Under the pieces are notes generated by a model. It made no database searches. It worked only from the letters and a program-made list of their open reading frames with translations, and was not told the DNA's origin. Both the position numbers and the translations under genes were made by a program. 7,588 nucleotides of DNA. Origin: Prolixibacteraceae bacterium (GTDB lineage Bacteria; Bacteroidota; Bacteroidia; Bacteroidales; Prolixibacteraceae). Shown here in pieces: positions 1-7,091 of this stretch (positions are counted from its first letter, which is position 1; each line of letters starts with the position of its first letter). The DNA is taken from assembly GCA_027451165.1 (NCBI GenBank), contig DAIDJX010000162.1, positions 1 to 7,588 of the forward strand, in the 5' to 3' direction.

Positions 1-7
1 CAATACC

Positions 8-451
8 TTAACGAATTCTGTCCAGACTGCGTACCAGGGATTCATCTTTCGCAATAGCCCTGATCGCCAGATAATCCAGGATGATGACCATAGCCGGGAT
101 AGCAATAGTCAGCTTGAATCCAACCTCAGCACCTTTGAATCCCATATAGGCAAACCAAAAAAAAGTACTGAACAAGCCCAATAACAGAATGATGGCTAAG
201 ATCAGTATTTTCACCTGCAGAAGTCTCTTTTTGTAAAGGAAAATGGTCACCACATGAACTAAAATCACCGCTGAAAGAAAGATAGCAAGCGGCAATCCAC
301 TGGTAATCAACTCACCAGCTTTCTTAACTCCTCCGATATCTAACCGGTATACAGCATCCGCAGCGGAAATGTCTGCAACAGGTAAAATAAAAATCAGTCC
401 GAGGAGGATGGAGGCCAGTAAAAGGTAAAGGGTTTGAATTCTTTGTATCAT
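8..451 (-). CDS. DUF4293 family four-helix integral membrane protein
   Basis: This is a 147-residue inner-membrane protein of unknown function. Four hydrophobic segments are visible, at about residues 6-26, 53-73, 79-100 and 112-131, with a polar loop of roughly 25 residues after the first. The N-terminus MIQRIQTLYLLLA and the charged tail ending in SLVRSLDRIR fit the Bacteroidota-specific DUF4293 family as I remember it, and the length is normal for that family. I chose the ATG at 451 over an in-frame TTG at 469: the family begins with MIQRIQ, and the TTG lies inside a promoter-like -7 box at 467-474. The gene follows the helicase gene on the same strand after 81 nt, so it may be read from its own promoter, from read-through, or both. 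Nothing in the sequence indicates its biochemical role. Family assignment is fairly secure; function is unknown. Confidence 0.87.
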   Translation of the reverse strand: MIQRIQTLYLLLASILLGLIFILPVADISAADAVYRLDIGGVKKAGELITSGLPLAIFLSAVILVHVVTIFLYKKRLLQVKILILAIILLLGLFSTFFWFAYMGFKGAEVGFKLTIAIPAMVIILDYLAIRAIAKDESLVRSLDRIR

Positions 452-466
452 CGTGTTTTTTTTGTA

Positions 467-474
467 CAAAACTA
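467..474 (-). promoter_or_regulatory. Candidate Bacteroidota -7 promoter box for the DUF4293 gene
   Basis: On the minus strand the octamer TAGTTTTG matches the Bacteroidota -7 consensus TAnnTTTG exactly. It ends 15 nt before the ATG at 451, which would give a leader of only about 5-10 nt. I found no good TTG/TTTG -33 partner 17-23 nt upstream, so the call rests on one box in AT-rich DNA. Confidence 0.35.
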
Positions 475-476
475 AT

Positions 477-499
477 AAAAAACGTCGAGTTGGGAACTC
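477..499 (-). terminator. Weak terminator-like hairpin after the helicase gene
   Basis: Read on the minus strand, GAGTT (499-495) and AACTC (491-487) can form a 5-bp stem with a CCC loop. The sequence GACG and six T (482-477) follow. Another AACTC copy at 516-512 could pair with the same GAGTT instead, so two alternative hairpins are possible. The stem is short and GC-poor, and a 4-nt spacer precedes the T run, so this is weaker than a typical intrinsic terminator. It would partly separate the helicase gene from the DUF4293 gene. Confidence 0.22.
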
Positions 500-532
500 A
501 TTGTCATGGGCGAGTTTGAACCTAAGTCACCC

Positions 533-3500
533 TTATACTTCGAGAAGTTCATTTTCAGAGATGTACCACAAATATCCCCTGACATCCTGTATTCCGGTTT
601 CCCGGAGGAGTTCAGCATAGCGCCTTACCTGCCTGACATGTGATTCCTGCCTTATCCCTGTTTTATAATCCACAACCAGGGCACACCCTTCCTGAAGCAT
701 AATACGGTCGGGACGTAAAGTCAATTCCCGGTTGAGCAGATCGTTTTCTGTCAGGATTTCCCATTCGGCTGAAAACCATCCCTTCGCCATCGGATGGTCA
801 ATCATTTCCTTCAGTTTCTGAACAGTGGCGTCGTATTCTCCGGGTAAAAGCACACCAGCTGCCAGCGCTTTACAACATGCAGGGTCAACATCTTCCGTAC
901 GATATATCGAGGAGAGAATGGAATGAAGGACATTGCCCCTGTTTTTCCGGCTTTCCCCTTTTTCTGTCTGTTCGAAGAAATCTTCACTTCCGGGTCTTAG
1001 TTTCAATTTTCCGGAGCAATCATTAAAAATCCATTCAGGTGAAGGTAATTTTCCCTCTTCCGGCAATTGCGCCCCGGCGAAGGGCAGCGTGCCGGATGTG
1101 AACTGTTTTCTGTCTTCATCCCATGCATTTTCATATTCAGGCTGGATACAAAGCTCCCGGATGGTGTCACCAATCAGCGTCCCCATGCGGTTCGTTTTTG
1201 GTTCCTCAGGGATGTTAATCCGGAGTACAGAAACTGCCCTGGTAAACGCCACATACAACAGGTTGAGCTGATCGGCAAGCAGACTGGATAGTTCCGAGTA
1301 GTACTCTGCTTCAAAGAGAGTATCCTTCAAATCGCCCGAAAACCGTACTGGTACCAGTGGCGCAGCATTAAAAGGGGGAAGGGCAGGTTTGCACCAGAGC
1401 ACTTTCTTGCGATCCAGGGAGTTTCCATAATCCACCACTGCCCAGTCGGCAAATGGGATGAACACTACTTTAAACTCAAGACCTTTGGCTTTATGCACCG
1501 AGAACAATCGGATGGCATCTGCCTGATCATTAAGCTGAACGGCCGCCTTAATGCCTTTCTCATCCCACCAGCGCAGGAAACCTGCAATGTCATTTATGCC
1601 GCTCTTTTTCAAATCAGCAGCCCGGTCGGTCAGACTTTGGAGGAATGGCCCCTCCCCGGGTAAAGTGTACAACTGAAAAGCTTTTCCGGCATGGACAATC
1701 AGTTCGTCGACTCCGCTGATCCTGCTTTTGGCATCTATTTCCACCATTTTAGGCCGCAGCAAGCGCTCAAATTCAGCTTCAAAAGTATGGTCCGGTGGTA
1801 TGTTGTAATTTTTCCCGGTATTTTCTGAATCTCCGCCAACGCCAGTTCCATTTCCTCCAGGATACAGATGAAGCAGGGTTGCCTTAAGGAGACGGTTGCT
1901 GCGGTCGGTGAGATGCCGGAACAAGGCAATGACAAAAGCAACAGCAGACGAAGATTTCAGCAACAATGATTCTCCGGAAACAATCCGGAGGTTGTACTTT
2001 TCATTCTCCGGAAGTCCAGAAACAGTCAGAAAATGGTTGACCAGAAAGGTACCCTGATCGTTTTTACGGACCAAAATGGCCATATCAGAGGCCTTGTATC
2101 CCTGATCAAACATTTCCTTAACCTGGCTGATCAGGCGGATAGCAGACAATTCCTCGAAATCACCTTCCTCCGTGGCAATGGATTCCACAGAAACAAAACC
2201 ATCAGGCCCCTTGCCCGGACTATATTGCTGGATGATGTCATCGTACATTTCAAGCAGGTTCTCCCTGTACTCCGCAGCTTCCGCCAGTTTTTCATGTCCG
2301 GCCATCTTTTGTTTGAAAAGTGAAAAGAAAGCATTGTTGAAAGCCACAACCTGTCTTCCGCTCCTGTAATTGGAGCGAAGCGTATAATCTTCCACAGGAA
2401 AATTGCTGAAATCTTTTCTGATTTTCGATTTCAGGATGTTCCAGTTGCTGTTCCTCCAGCGATAAATACTCTGCTTCACATCGCCCACCACAAGACTGAA
2501 ATGACTATCAGACAATGAGTTGATGATCAATGGTTGCAGGTTTTCCCATTGAAGTTCCGAAGTATCCTGAAATTCATCAAGCATAAAATGGCGCCAGGTG
2601 TTGCCCGCCTTTTCATAAACAAATGGGGTATCTGACCCATCAATCACTTTTTTCAGCAGAATATTGGAATCGGCAAGAGGCAAAATTCCTTTCTCCTTTC
2701 CCAAAGTCCTGATTTCCTGGTGCAGATCAACCATCAGCGCAGCTGTAAACCATTCAGGAAGAATCGCCTTTGCCGTAGAATATGCTATTGATTCCCGGCT
2801 GATATATTCATTCAGCCTCTTCAGCCCGGGCAGAAGGATTTCCCTGGCAAATGGCATGAATTCCCCATAGCGTTTATTCTTGAGCAGCATCCAGTTTTCC
2901 GGGGTGATCACCCAGTCACCCAACTTCTGTTTCATTTTTTGCGGTTGGTCACCATTGGCCATTTTCTCCAGGAAAGCCCCCAATCCGTTTCTTTTGTTGG
3001 CAAAATCGTCGGAATTGTATCCTCCGGCTGTGTACAACCTGACCAGTTCCCCGGCTTGTTCTTTCAATTGTTTTTCATAAGCTCTGATAATGGAATATAA
3101 CTTATCCCGGTAGGTGCGGCTATTGTTTCCTTCTCTGAAAAACTGTTCAAGATCATCTATTGCCGATTGCAGGGTTTCCCTGAACAATTCATTTCCAAGG
3201 GCAAAGAGATCTTTTTCGATGGAAAAGCTTTTGCCGCTTTCCATCTTATCTTCCACAAAGTCTGTCAGCCATTTGAAAAGTGCAGGTTTTTCCCCCGCAT
3301 TTGAAATCAGCCGGTCAACCGCTTCCGACAGGAGCAGATCGGTATCGGTTTCCACCAATAATCCGGGATTAATCTTCATTTCCCGGTAAAATGATTTCAG
3401 AATCCGCTGGGTAAACCTATCAATGGTGCTGACGTAGAACCGGTTAAAGTCAAACAGAATATGTTCCAGTACCGATTTGGCTTTCTGCCGGAGAAAAGCC

Positions 3501-3736
3501 TCCTGCTTGCCTGTTTGTTCCATCAATAGATCAAGATACTCTGAAGAATCGCCCCTGGCAAAGATCCACAACTGTTTCAGGATGCGCTCCTTCATTTCCG
3601 CAGTGGCCTTGTTGGTAAAGGTAATGGCCAGAACCTGCCGGTAATTGGCGGAAGTAGTCAGAATGAGCTTCAGGTATTCCAACACCAGGAGAAAGGTCTT
3701 TCCTGAGCCGGCAGAAGCTTTTACGATTTTCAACAT
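533..3736 (-). CDS. AddA/RecB-like UvrD-family helicase with C-terminal PD-(D/E)XK nuclease
   Basis: This 1067-residue superfamily 1A helicase-nuclease of the AddA/RecB type is expected to unwind and trim DNA at double-strand breaks to prepare recombination. Helicase motifs appear in order: Walker A ASAGSGKT (7-14, Lys13), Ia AITFTNKAT (37-45), II DEFQD (387-391), III GDVKQSIYRWR (418-428), IV LRSNYRSG (453-460), V VHKAKGLEF (747-755) and VI LLYVAFTRA (826-834). The nuclease domain looks intact: RGNVLH with His938, RPD with Asp1010, VDYKTG with Asp1023 and Lys1025, and Gln1036/Tyr1040 of the QxxxY motif. A Gly/Asn-rich stretch near 627-645 is probably a loop. I took the ATG at 3736 because MLKIVKASAGSGKT is the usual compact N-terminus; the frame stays open for 53 more codons, but those lie in another frame over the upstream gene. 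The upstream stop is 10 nt away, so the two are probably co-transcribed. No AddB-like partner is present in the window. Confidence 0.93.
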   Translation of the reverse strand: MLKIVKASAGSGKTFLLVLEYLKLILTTSANYRQVLAITFTNKATAEMKERILKQLWIFARGDSSEYLDLLMEQTGKQEAFLRQKAKSVLEHILFDFNRFYVSTIDRFTQRILKSFYREMKINPGLLVETDTDLLLSEAVDRLISNAGEKPALFKWLTDFVEDKMESGKSFSIEKDLFALGNELFRETLQSAIDDLEQFFREGNNSRTYRDKLYSIIRAYEKQLKEQAGELVRLYTAGGYNSDDFANKRNGLGAFLEKMANGDQPQKMKQKLGDWVITPENWMLLKNKRYGEFMPFAREILLPGLKRLNEYISRESIAYSTAKAILPEWFTAALMVDLHQEIRTLGKEKGILPLADSNILLKKVIDGSDTPFVYEKAGNTWRHFMLDEFQDTSELQWENLQPLIINSLSDSHFSLVVGDVKQSIYRWRNSNWNILKSKIRKDFSNFPVEDYTLRSNYRSGRQVVAFNNAFFSLFKQKMAGHEKLAEAAEYRENLLEMYDDIIQQYSPGKGPDGFVSVESIATEEGDFEELSAIRLISQVKEMFDQGYKASDMAILVRKNDQGTFLVNHFLTVSGLPENEKYNLRIVSGESLLLKSSSAVAFVIALFRHLTDRSNRLLKATLLHLYPGGNGTGVGGDSENTGKNYNIPPDHTFEAEFERLLRPKMVEIDAKSRISGVDELIVHAGKAFQLYTLPGEGPFLQSLTDRAADLKKSGINDIAGFLRWWDEKGIKAAVQLNDQADAIRLFSVHKAKGLEFKVVFIPFADWAVVDYGNSLDRKKVLWCKPALPPFNAAPLVPVRFSGDLKDTLFEAEYYSELSSLLADQLNLLYVAFTRAVSVLRINIPEEPKTNRMGTLIGDTIRELCIQPEYENAWDEDRKQFTSGTLPFAGAQLPEEGKLPSPEWIFNDCSGKLKLRPGSEDFFEQTEKGESRKNRGNVLHSILSSIYRTEDVDPACCKALAAGVLLPGEYDATVQKLKEMIDHPMAKGWFSAEWEILTENDLLNRELTLRPDRIMLQEGCALVVDYKTGIRQESHVRQVRRYAELLRETGIQDVRGYLWYISENELLEV

Positions 3737-3746
3737 CTCTGCAAGT

Positions 3747-4262
3747 TTAGGGTTGATGACCGGAAACGGTGACACCACCGCCGATCCGGAAGTTTTTACC
3801 AACTTTATATTCCATGAACACCGACATACCCCGGTTGGGATATTGTCCGGAGCCAGCCACAGGCAAAGGAGCATGAAATGGATTGCTGAAGCCAAAACTA
3901 CTGCCGCCCACGGTGAGTCTGGGAGAAGCTTTCCAGGATGCCTGGTTAAAAATGATTCCTGTTCCGGAGAAAGGAGTCAGAAAATATCCGGAAGGGAAGT
4001 AAGCAAACCTGGTGGTGGAATAGTTGATTTGCCAGCGGCCTTTCAGCATATCGGAAAAATCAAAAGCCTTTAAATTCAGCGGGGTACTCAGTTCCGTCAG
4101 GGATAATCCGGAAAAAGATCCAGAAAAAGAAAGGCCCGGTTCATAAAGCGCTGGTACGCTGAATTTCATGGTATCCAGCCCCGACACAGGTGAGGTCAGG
4201 TACTCCTGCGCATGCAGGATAACCGGGAACAACAGGATCGTTATGAAAGAGATTCTGCTCAA
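3747..4262 (-). CDS. Small exported protein of unknown function, possible beta-rich envelope protein
   Basis: I do not recognise this 171-residue protein. Residues 1-18 look like a signal peptide: Arg3, then the hydrophobic stretch ISFITILLFPVILHA, with likely cleavage at the A-Q of HAQEY, a common Bacteroidota junction. The mature part is rich in Ser, Gly, Phe and Tyr, and alternating strands such as RGMSVFMEYKV and NFRIGGGVTV suggest beta structure, perhaps an outer-membrane or periplasmic protein. The start must be TTG at 4262: an in-frame stop lies just upstream, and the first ATG (residue 32) would remove the signal peptide. A promoter-like box overlaps this TTG, so the start is uncertain. 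The gene ends 10 nt before the helicase ATG on the same strand, suggesting an operon, though a functional link to DNA repair is not evident. That it is a gene is likely; its function is unknown. Confidence 0.7.
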   Translation of the reverse strand: MSRISFITILLFPVILHAQEYLTSPVSGLDTMKFSVPALYEPGLSFSGSFSGLSLTELSTPLNLKAFDFSDMLKGRWQINYSTTRFAYFPSGYFLTPFSGTGIIFNQASWKASPRLTVGGSSFGFSNPFHAPLPVAGSGQYPNRGMSVFMEYKVGKNFRIGGGVTVSGHQP

Positions 4263-4294
4263 ATTTACAATTCTTTATGTTGTGTGAGGTCAAA
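4260..4294 (-). promoter_or_regulatory. Promoter-like TTTG / TAnnTTTG pair at the 5' end of the exported-protein gene
   Basis: On the minus strand TTTG (4294-4291) and TAAATTTG (4267-4260) are 23 nt apart, within the range described for Bacteroidota promoters. The -7 box overlaps the proposed TTG start at 4262, so transcription from it would begin inside the signal-peptide codons. Either the match is accidental in AT-rich DNA or the gene start needs revision. It is the only good match I found for the minus-strand operon. Confidence 0.28.
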
Positions 4295-4371
4295 AATAAT
4301 GAATCCTGATGAGAGAATGGCCGGGAATTTTTACAAATTTGCAGGACTAAGGAGAACGGAGACGGGACAAT

Positions 4372-4407
4372 AAATCCGAAATCAAAAATCCGAAATCCGA
4401 AATTCCG
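4372..4407. repeat. Short 7-bp tandem array, unit AAATCCG
   Basis: Units begin exactly every 7 bp: AAATCCG at 4372, degenerate AAATCAA at 4379, AAATCCG at 4386 and 4393, then AAATTCCG with one extra T at 4400-4407. The array lies in the divergent gap between the exported-protein gene and the MBL-fold gene, immediately before a second heptamer array. It is non-coding and its function is unknown. I recall similar AAATCCG runs between genes in environmental Bacteroidota genomes but could not search for them. Confidence 0.85.
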
Positions 4408-4414
4408 GTAAAGT

Positions 4415-4477
4415 CCTGATACCTGATACCTGATACCTGATACCTGATACCTGATACTTGATACCTGATACTTGATA
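4415..4477. repeat. Nine-unit 7-bp tandem array, CCTGATA/CTTGATA
   Basis: Nine contiguous 7-bp units fill 63 bp: CCTGATA at units 1-6 and 8, and CTTGATA at units 7 and 9. The array ends 10 bp before the ATG of the MBL-fold gene at 4488, so it must lie in that gene's promoter or 5' untranslated region. A change in copy number would alter spacing upstream of the gene in 7-bp steps without touching a reading frame. No effect on expression can be shown from the sequence alone. Confidence 0.95.
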
Positions 4478-4487
4478 CTTTAAAGAT

Positions 4488-5888
4488 ATGAAAATCAAAT
4501 TTCTAGGCGCTGCACGCGAAGTGACCGGCAGCAAGCACCTGATCACTGTTAGTCAGGGAAAAAAGATTCTGCTCGACTGTGGCATGTTCCAGGGCAAGGG
4601 ACTGGAGACCGATGCCATGAACCGTAATCTTGGATTTGATCCGGCTGACATTGACCACATTGTGCTTTCACATGCCCATATTGACCATTCCGGGCTGATC
4701 CCCTACCTTTACAAGCTGGGTTTCCGCGGATCGGTGGTTTGCACGAATGCCACCCGTGATTTATGCGCGATTATGCTGGCTGACAGTGGTCATATCCATG
4801 AGAACGATGTGAAATGGTTCAACAAACGCCGCATATCCAAGGGTCTGGAGCCGGTGGAACCCATTTACACCGAAAAGGAAGCGCGGGCCTGTATGGAGTT
4901 GTTCATTGGGGTGCCCTACAACCGCAAGTTCAACATTGACAACAACATCCGGGTGAAGTTCACCAATACCGGTCACATGTTGGGAAGCAGCGTGGTATCG
5001 CTGGAGATTCTGGAACACGGGGAATGGTATAAAATCGGGTATACCGGGGATATCGGCCGTCCGACCAATCGTATCCTGAAATCGCCCGATCCATTCCCGC
5101 ACTGCGATTACCTGATCACGGAATCCACTTACGGGAACAGGCTTCATCCGCAAATGCAGGAGGCTGAAGGGGAATTACTCCGGATTATACAGCACACCTG
5201 TGTTGAAAAAAAGGGGAAACTGATCATTCCCTCCTTTGCCATTGGACGGACACAAGAGGTGGTTTATTCCCTGAACAATTTCTTTAATGAAGGAAAACTT
5301 CCCCGGGTAAACATCTATGTAGACAGTCCGCTGGCTGTCAATGCCACAGAAATCTTCCGGCTCCACACTGACTGTCTGAACGACAGGGTGAAAGAAGTGA
5401 TGGTGGATGATCCCGATCCGTTCGGGTTTGCCTCCCTGTATTACATTACCCGCCCTGAGGAATCCAAAAAGCTGAATAGCCTGGATCAACCCTGTGTGAT
5501 CATTTCTGCTTCAGGAATGATGGAAGCCGGCCGGATCAAGCATCACCTCGCCAATAATATCAGTGATCCCAAAAATACCATTCTGGCAGTGGGTTATTGC
5601 TCCCCGGTAACATTAGGTGCAAAAATACTGCGTGGAGATGAGGTGGTATCCATTTTTGGAGAAGAGCATCCGGTCCTTGCTGATGTGGAAAGAATCGAAG
5701 CTTTCTCAGGCCACGGAGATTACAACGAGATGCTGAATTACATCAGTTGCCAGGACAAAACAAAACTGAAAAAGGTCTTCCTGGTCCACGGAGAAACGGA
5801 ATCCCAGCAATTTTACAAAGGAATACTGCAGGAAGCGGGATTTGACAATATTGAGATTCCGGAGCAGGGGCAGGAATTCAAACTCTGA
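4488..5888 (+). CDS. MBL-fold/beta-CASP RNA-processing nuclease-like protein
   Basis: This 466-residue protein belongs to the metallo-beta-lactamase superfamily, beta-CASP branch, the group of CPSF73 and bacterial/archaeal RNA exo- and endonucleases. Expected metal ligands are all present: Asp30 (LLLDCG), the HAHIDH signature at 62-67, His163 (TGHMLGS) and Asp188 (YTGDIG). Beta-CASP motifs follow: A at Glu212 (ITESTYGNR), B at His409 (SGHGD) and C at His434 (LVHGE). The length suits the compact bacterial family, with no KH or zinc-finger extension. It probably acts as a cytoplasmic zinc-dependent ribonuclease, but the RNA target cannot be inferred; homologues are often labelled only as MBL-fold metallo-hydrolase. 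The ATG at 4488 gives the standard N-terminus MKIKFLGAAREVTGS. There is no clear Shine-Dalgarno sequence, only an A-rich TAAAGAT. The gene stands alone, divergent from the helicase operon, with a heptamer array directly in front. Confidence 0.92.
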   Translation: MKIKFLGAAREVTGSKHLITVSQGKKILLDCGMFQGKGLETDAMNRNLGFDPADIDHIVLSHAHIDHSGLIPYLYKLGFRGSVVCTNATRDLCAIMLADSGHIHENDVKWFNKRRISKGLEPVEPIYTEKEARACMELFIGVPYNRKFNIDNNIRVKFTNTGHMLGSSVVSLEILEHGEWYKIGYTGDIGRPTNRILKSPDPFPHCDYLITESTYGNRLHPQMQEAEGELLRIIQHTCVEKKGKLIIPSFAIGRTQEVVYSLNNFFNEGKLPRVNIYVDSPLAVNATEIFRLHTDCLNDRVKEVMVDDPDPFGFASLYYITRPEESKKLNSLDQPCVIISASGMMEAGRIKHHLANNISDPKNTILAVGYCSPVTLGAKILRGDEVVSIFGEEHPVLADVERIEAFSGHGDYNEMLNYISCQDKTKLKKVFLVHGETESQQFYKGILQEAGFDNIEIPEQGQEFKL

Positions 5889-5896
5889 AAGGGAGA

Positions 5897-5949
5897 CCGG
5901 CGCTTCGGATCCCTTCGACTTCGTTCAGGGACTGCCGCTCAGCGACCGG
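5897..5949 (+). repeat. Palindromic intergenic repeat just after the MBL-fold gene
   Basis: CCGGCGCT (5897-5904) can pair with AGCGaCCGG (5941-5949), giving 8 bp with one bulged A. Inside lies CCCTTCGACTTCGTTCAGGG (5911-5930), whose ends extend to a 5-bp TCCCT/AGGGA stem. The element starts 8 nt after the stop codon. No T run follows, so it is not a standard intrinsic terminator, though it could protect an mRNA 3' end. From memory, close variants of the 20-mer recur between genes in many environmental bacterial genomes, which suggests a dispersed repeat family rather than a locus-specific site. Confidence 0.7.
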
Positions 5950-6016
5950 AGACGGGAGAAAGAAGACGGGAAGTCAAAGGCGGCGTCCGGGATTCGTGTG
6001 TCGATGAATTTGTTTT

Positions 6017-6040
6017 CTTTGCGTTCTTCGTGTCCTTTGC
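6017..6040 (+). repeat. Degenerate CTTTGCGT-type repeat upstream of the hydrolase gene
   Basis: CTTTGCGT (6017-6024) and CTTTGC (6035-6040) flank the related TCTTCGTG. This is a degraded relative of the cleaner CTTTGCGT array at 7226-7249. It lies 45-68 bp before the hydrolase ATG. Its second TTTG (6036-6039) could act as a -33 box, but the only nearby -7 candidate, TATCCTGG at 6056-6063, is a poor match with a 16-nt spacer. Confidence 0.5.
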
Positions 6041-6084
6041 AAGACATCATTTTCGTATCCTGGGAAATATAAACCTGAATTAAC

Positions 6085-7089
6085 ATGAAAAAGGCGCTTT
6101 ACATCCTTCTTTCCGTTCTTGTGGTTTTGACCGTTGTGTACTTCGCCGGTCCGAAACCGCCCAAACCGGTAATGGGCAATGAATTTCCGGCAATTCAGGG
6201 AGATCTTGTCCAACTGGAGAAATGGATCACCGACCGGGAACAAACCCTGAAAACCAAACCGGATAATGAAGCCCGTTTTCTCTGGGCCAATGATTCTGTG
6301 AAAGGAAAGACAAAATATGTCCTTTTGTACCTTCACGGTTTTTCAGCCAGCTGGTTTGAAGGTAGCCCTGTGAATGTTGATTTTGCCCGCCATTTCGGAT
6401 GCAATGCCTATTTCCCGCGGCTGGCTTCCCATGGGCTGATTACTCCCGATCCCCTTCTCGATATGACTCCTGACCGACTTTGGGAATCAGCCAAAGAAGC
6501 ACTGATGGTAGCCGGGCAGATGGGTGAAAAAGTGGTAATTATGTCCACTTCCACCGGAGGAACCCTTTCCCTGAAACTGGCGGCAGAATTTCCGGAGAAA
6601 ATCACAGGGTTGATCCTCTTTTCCCCGAATGTGGAAATCAACAACAGTGTGGCCTGGTTACTTTCCAAACCCTGGGGATTGCAACTGGCCAGGAAATCAG
6701 CCGGAGGAAATTACCGCATCACCAATCCCGACAGTACCGCAAAGGATTGTCAGTACTGGTACTGCAAATACCGGCTGGAAGGGATTGTTTACCTGCAGCA
6801 ACTTCTCGAGGCAACGATGAAAGAGGAAGTGTTCAAAAAAGTGACGGTTCCTGTTTTCCTGGGTTATTATTACAGGGACGAAAAACACCAGGACCCGACC
6901 GTCAGGGTGGATGCCGCGCTGAAGATGTTTGATCAATTGGGGACGCCGGTGGATGTGAAGGTAAAGATGGCTTTCCCGGAAGCGGGGGACCACTGCATTG
7001 CCAGTTCCATGTATTCCAAATCGGTGGATGAGGTAAGGGCGGCGAGTTTTGCTTTTGCGGAGAAGTTTCTGGGGATGAAGCCGAAATAG
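6085..7089 (+). CDS. Membrane-anchored alpha/beta hydrolase (esterase/lipase-like)
   Basis: This is a 334-residue alpha/beta hydrolase with an N-terminal hydrophobic segment (about residues 4-21) after MKK. No lipobox Cys is present and there is no clear cleavage site, so I infer a signal anchor with the catalytic domain outside the inner membrane. The oxyanion-loop motif is LYLHGFSAS (81-89). The nucleophile elbow is STSTGG (154-159) with Ser156 as likely nucleophile; the first Gly of GxSxG is replaced by Ser. The acid is probably Asp270 (HQDPTV), with Asp265 as alternative, and the base is His303 (AGDHCI). An ester or lipid substrate is plausible but not determinable. The ATG at 6085 is chosen because it gives this clean anchor; no Shine-Dalgarno is visible. 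It appears monocistronic: a 196-bp repeat-filled gap precedes it and a long inverted-repeat region follows. Fold assignment is strong, substrate unknown. Confidence 0.88.
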   Translation: MKKALYILLSVLVVLTVVYFAGPKPPKPVMGNEFPAIQGDLVQLEKWITDREQTLKTKPDNEARFLWANDSVKGKTKYVLLYLHGFSASWFEGSPVNVDFARHFGCNAYFPRLASHGLITPDPLLDMTPDRLWESAKEALMVAGQMGEKVVIMSTSTGGTLSLKLAAEFPEKITGLILFSPNVEINNSVAWLLSKPWGLQLARKSAGGNYRITNPDSTAKDCQYWYCKYRLEGIVYLQQLLEATMKEEVFKKVTVPVFLGYYYRDEKHQDPTVRVDAALKMFDQLGTPVDVKVKMAFPEAGDHCIASSMYSKSVDEVRAASFAFAEKFLGMKPK

Positions 7090-7091
7090 TT

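Noticed and set aside
933..3389. Several plus-strand open frames of 65-112 codons across the helicase gene
   Set aside because: They are antisense to a strongly conserved coding region, show no recognisable motifs and overlap one another in different frames.
3737..3895. 53-codon N-terminal extension of the helicase reading frame
   Set aside because: It lies upstream of the conserved MLKIVKASAGSGKT start and overlaps the exported-protein gene in another frame. Its composition does not resemble a helicase N-terminus.
4415..4477. CRISPR-like array
   Set aside because: The units are contiguous 7-mers with no spacers and there are no cas genes, so this is a simple tandem repeat.
4457..4487. TTG in the CTTGATA units plus TACTTTAA as a promoter for the MBL gene
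   Set aside because: The -7 match is poor, the spacing is about 15 nt, and a start there would leave almost no leader.
5842..6072. Plus-strand open frame spanning the MBL gene end and the following gap
   Set aside because: It starts inside the MBL gene in another frame, and its middle (FDFVQGLPLSDRR) is a translated intergenic repeat.
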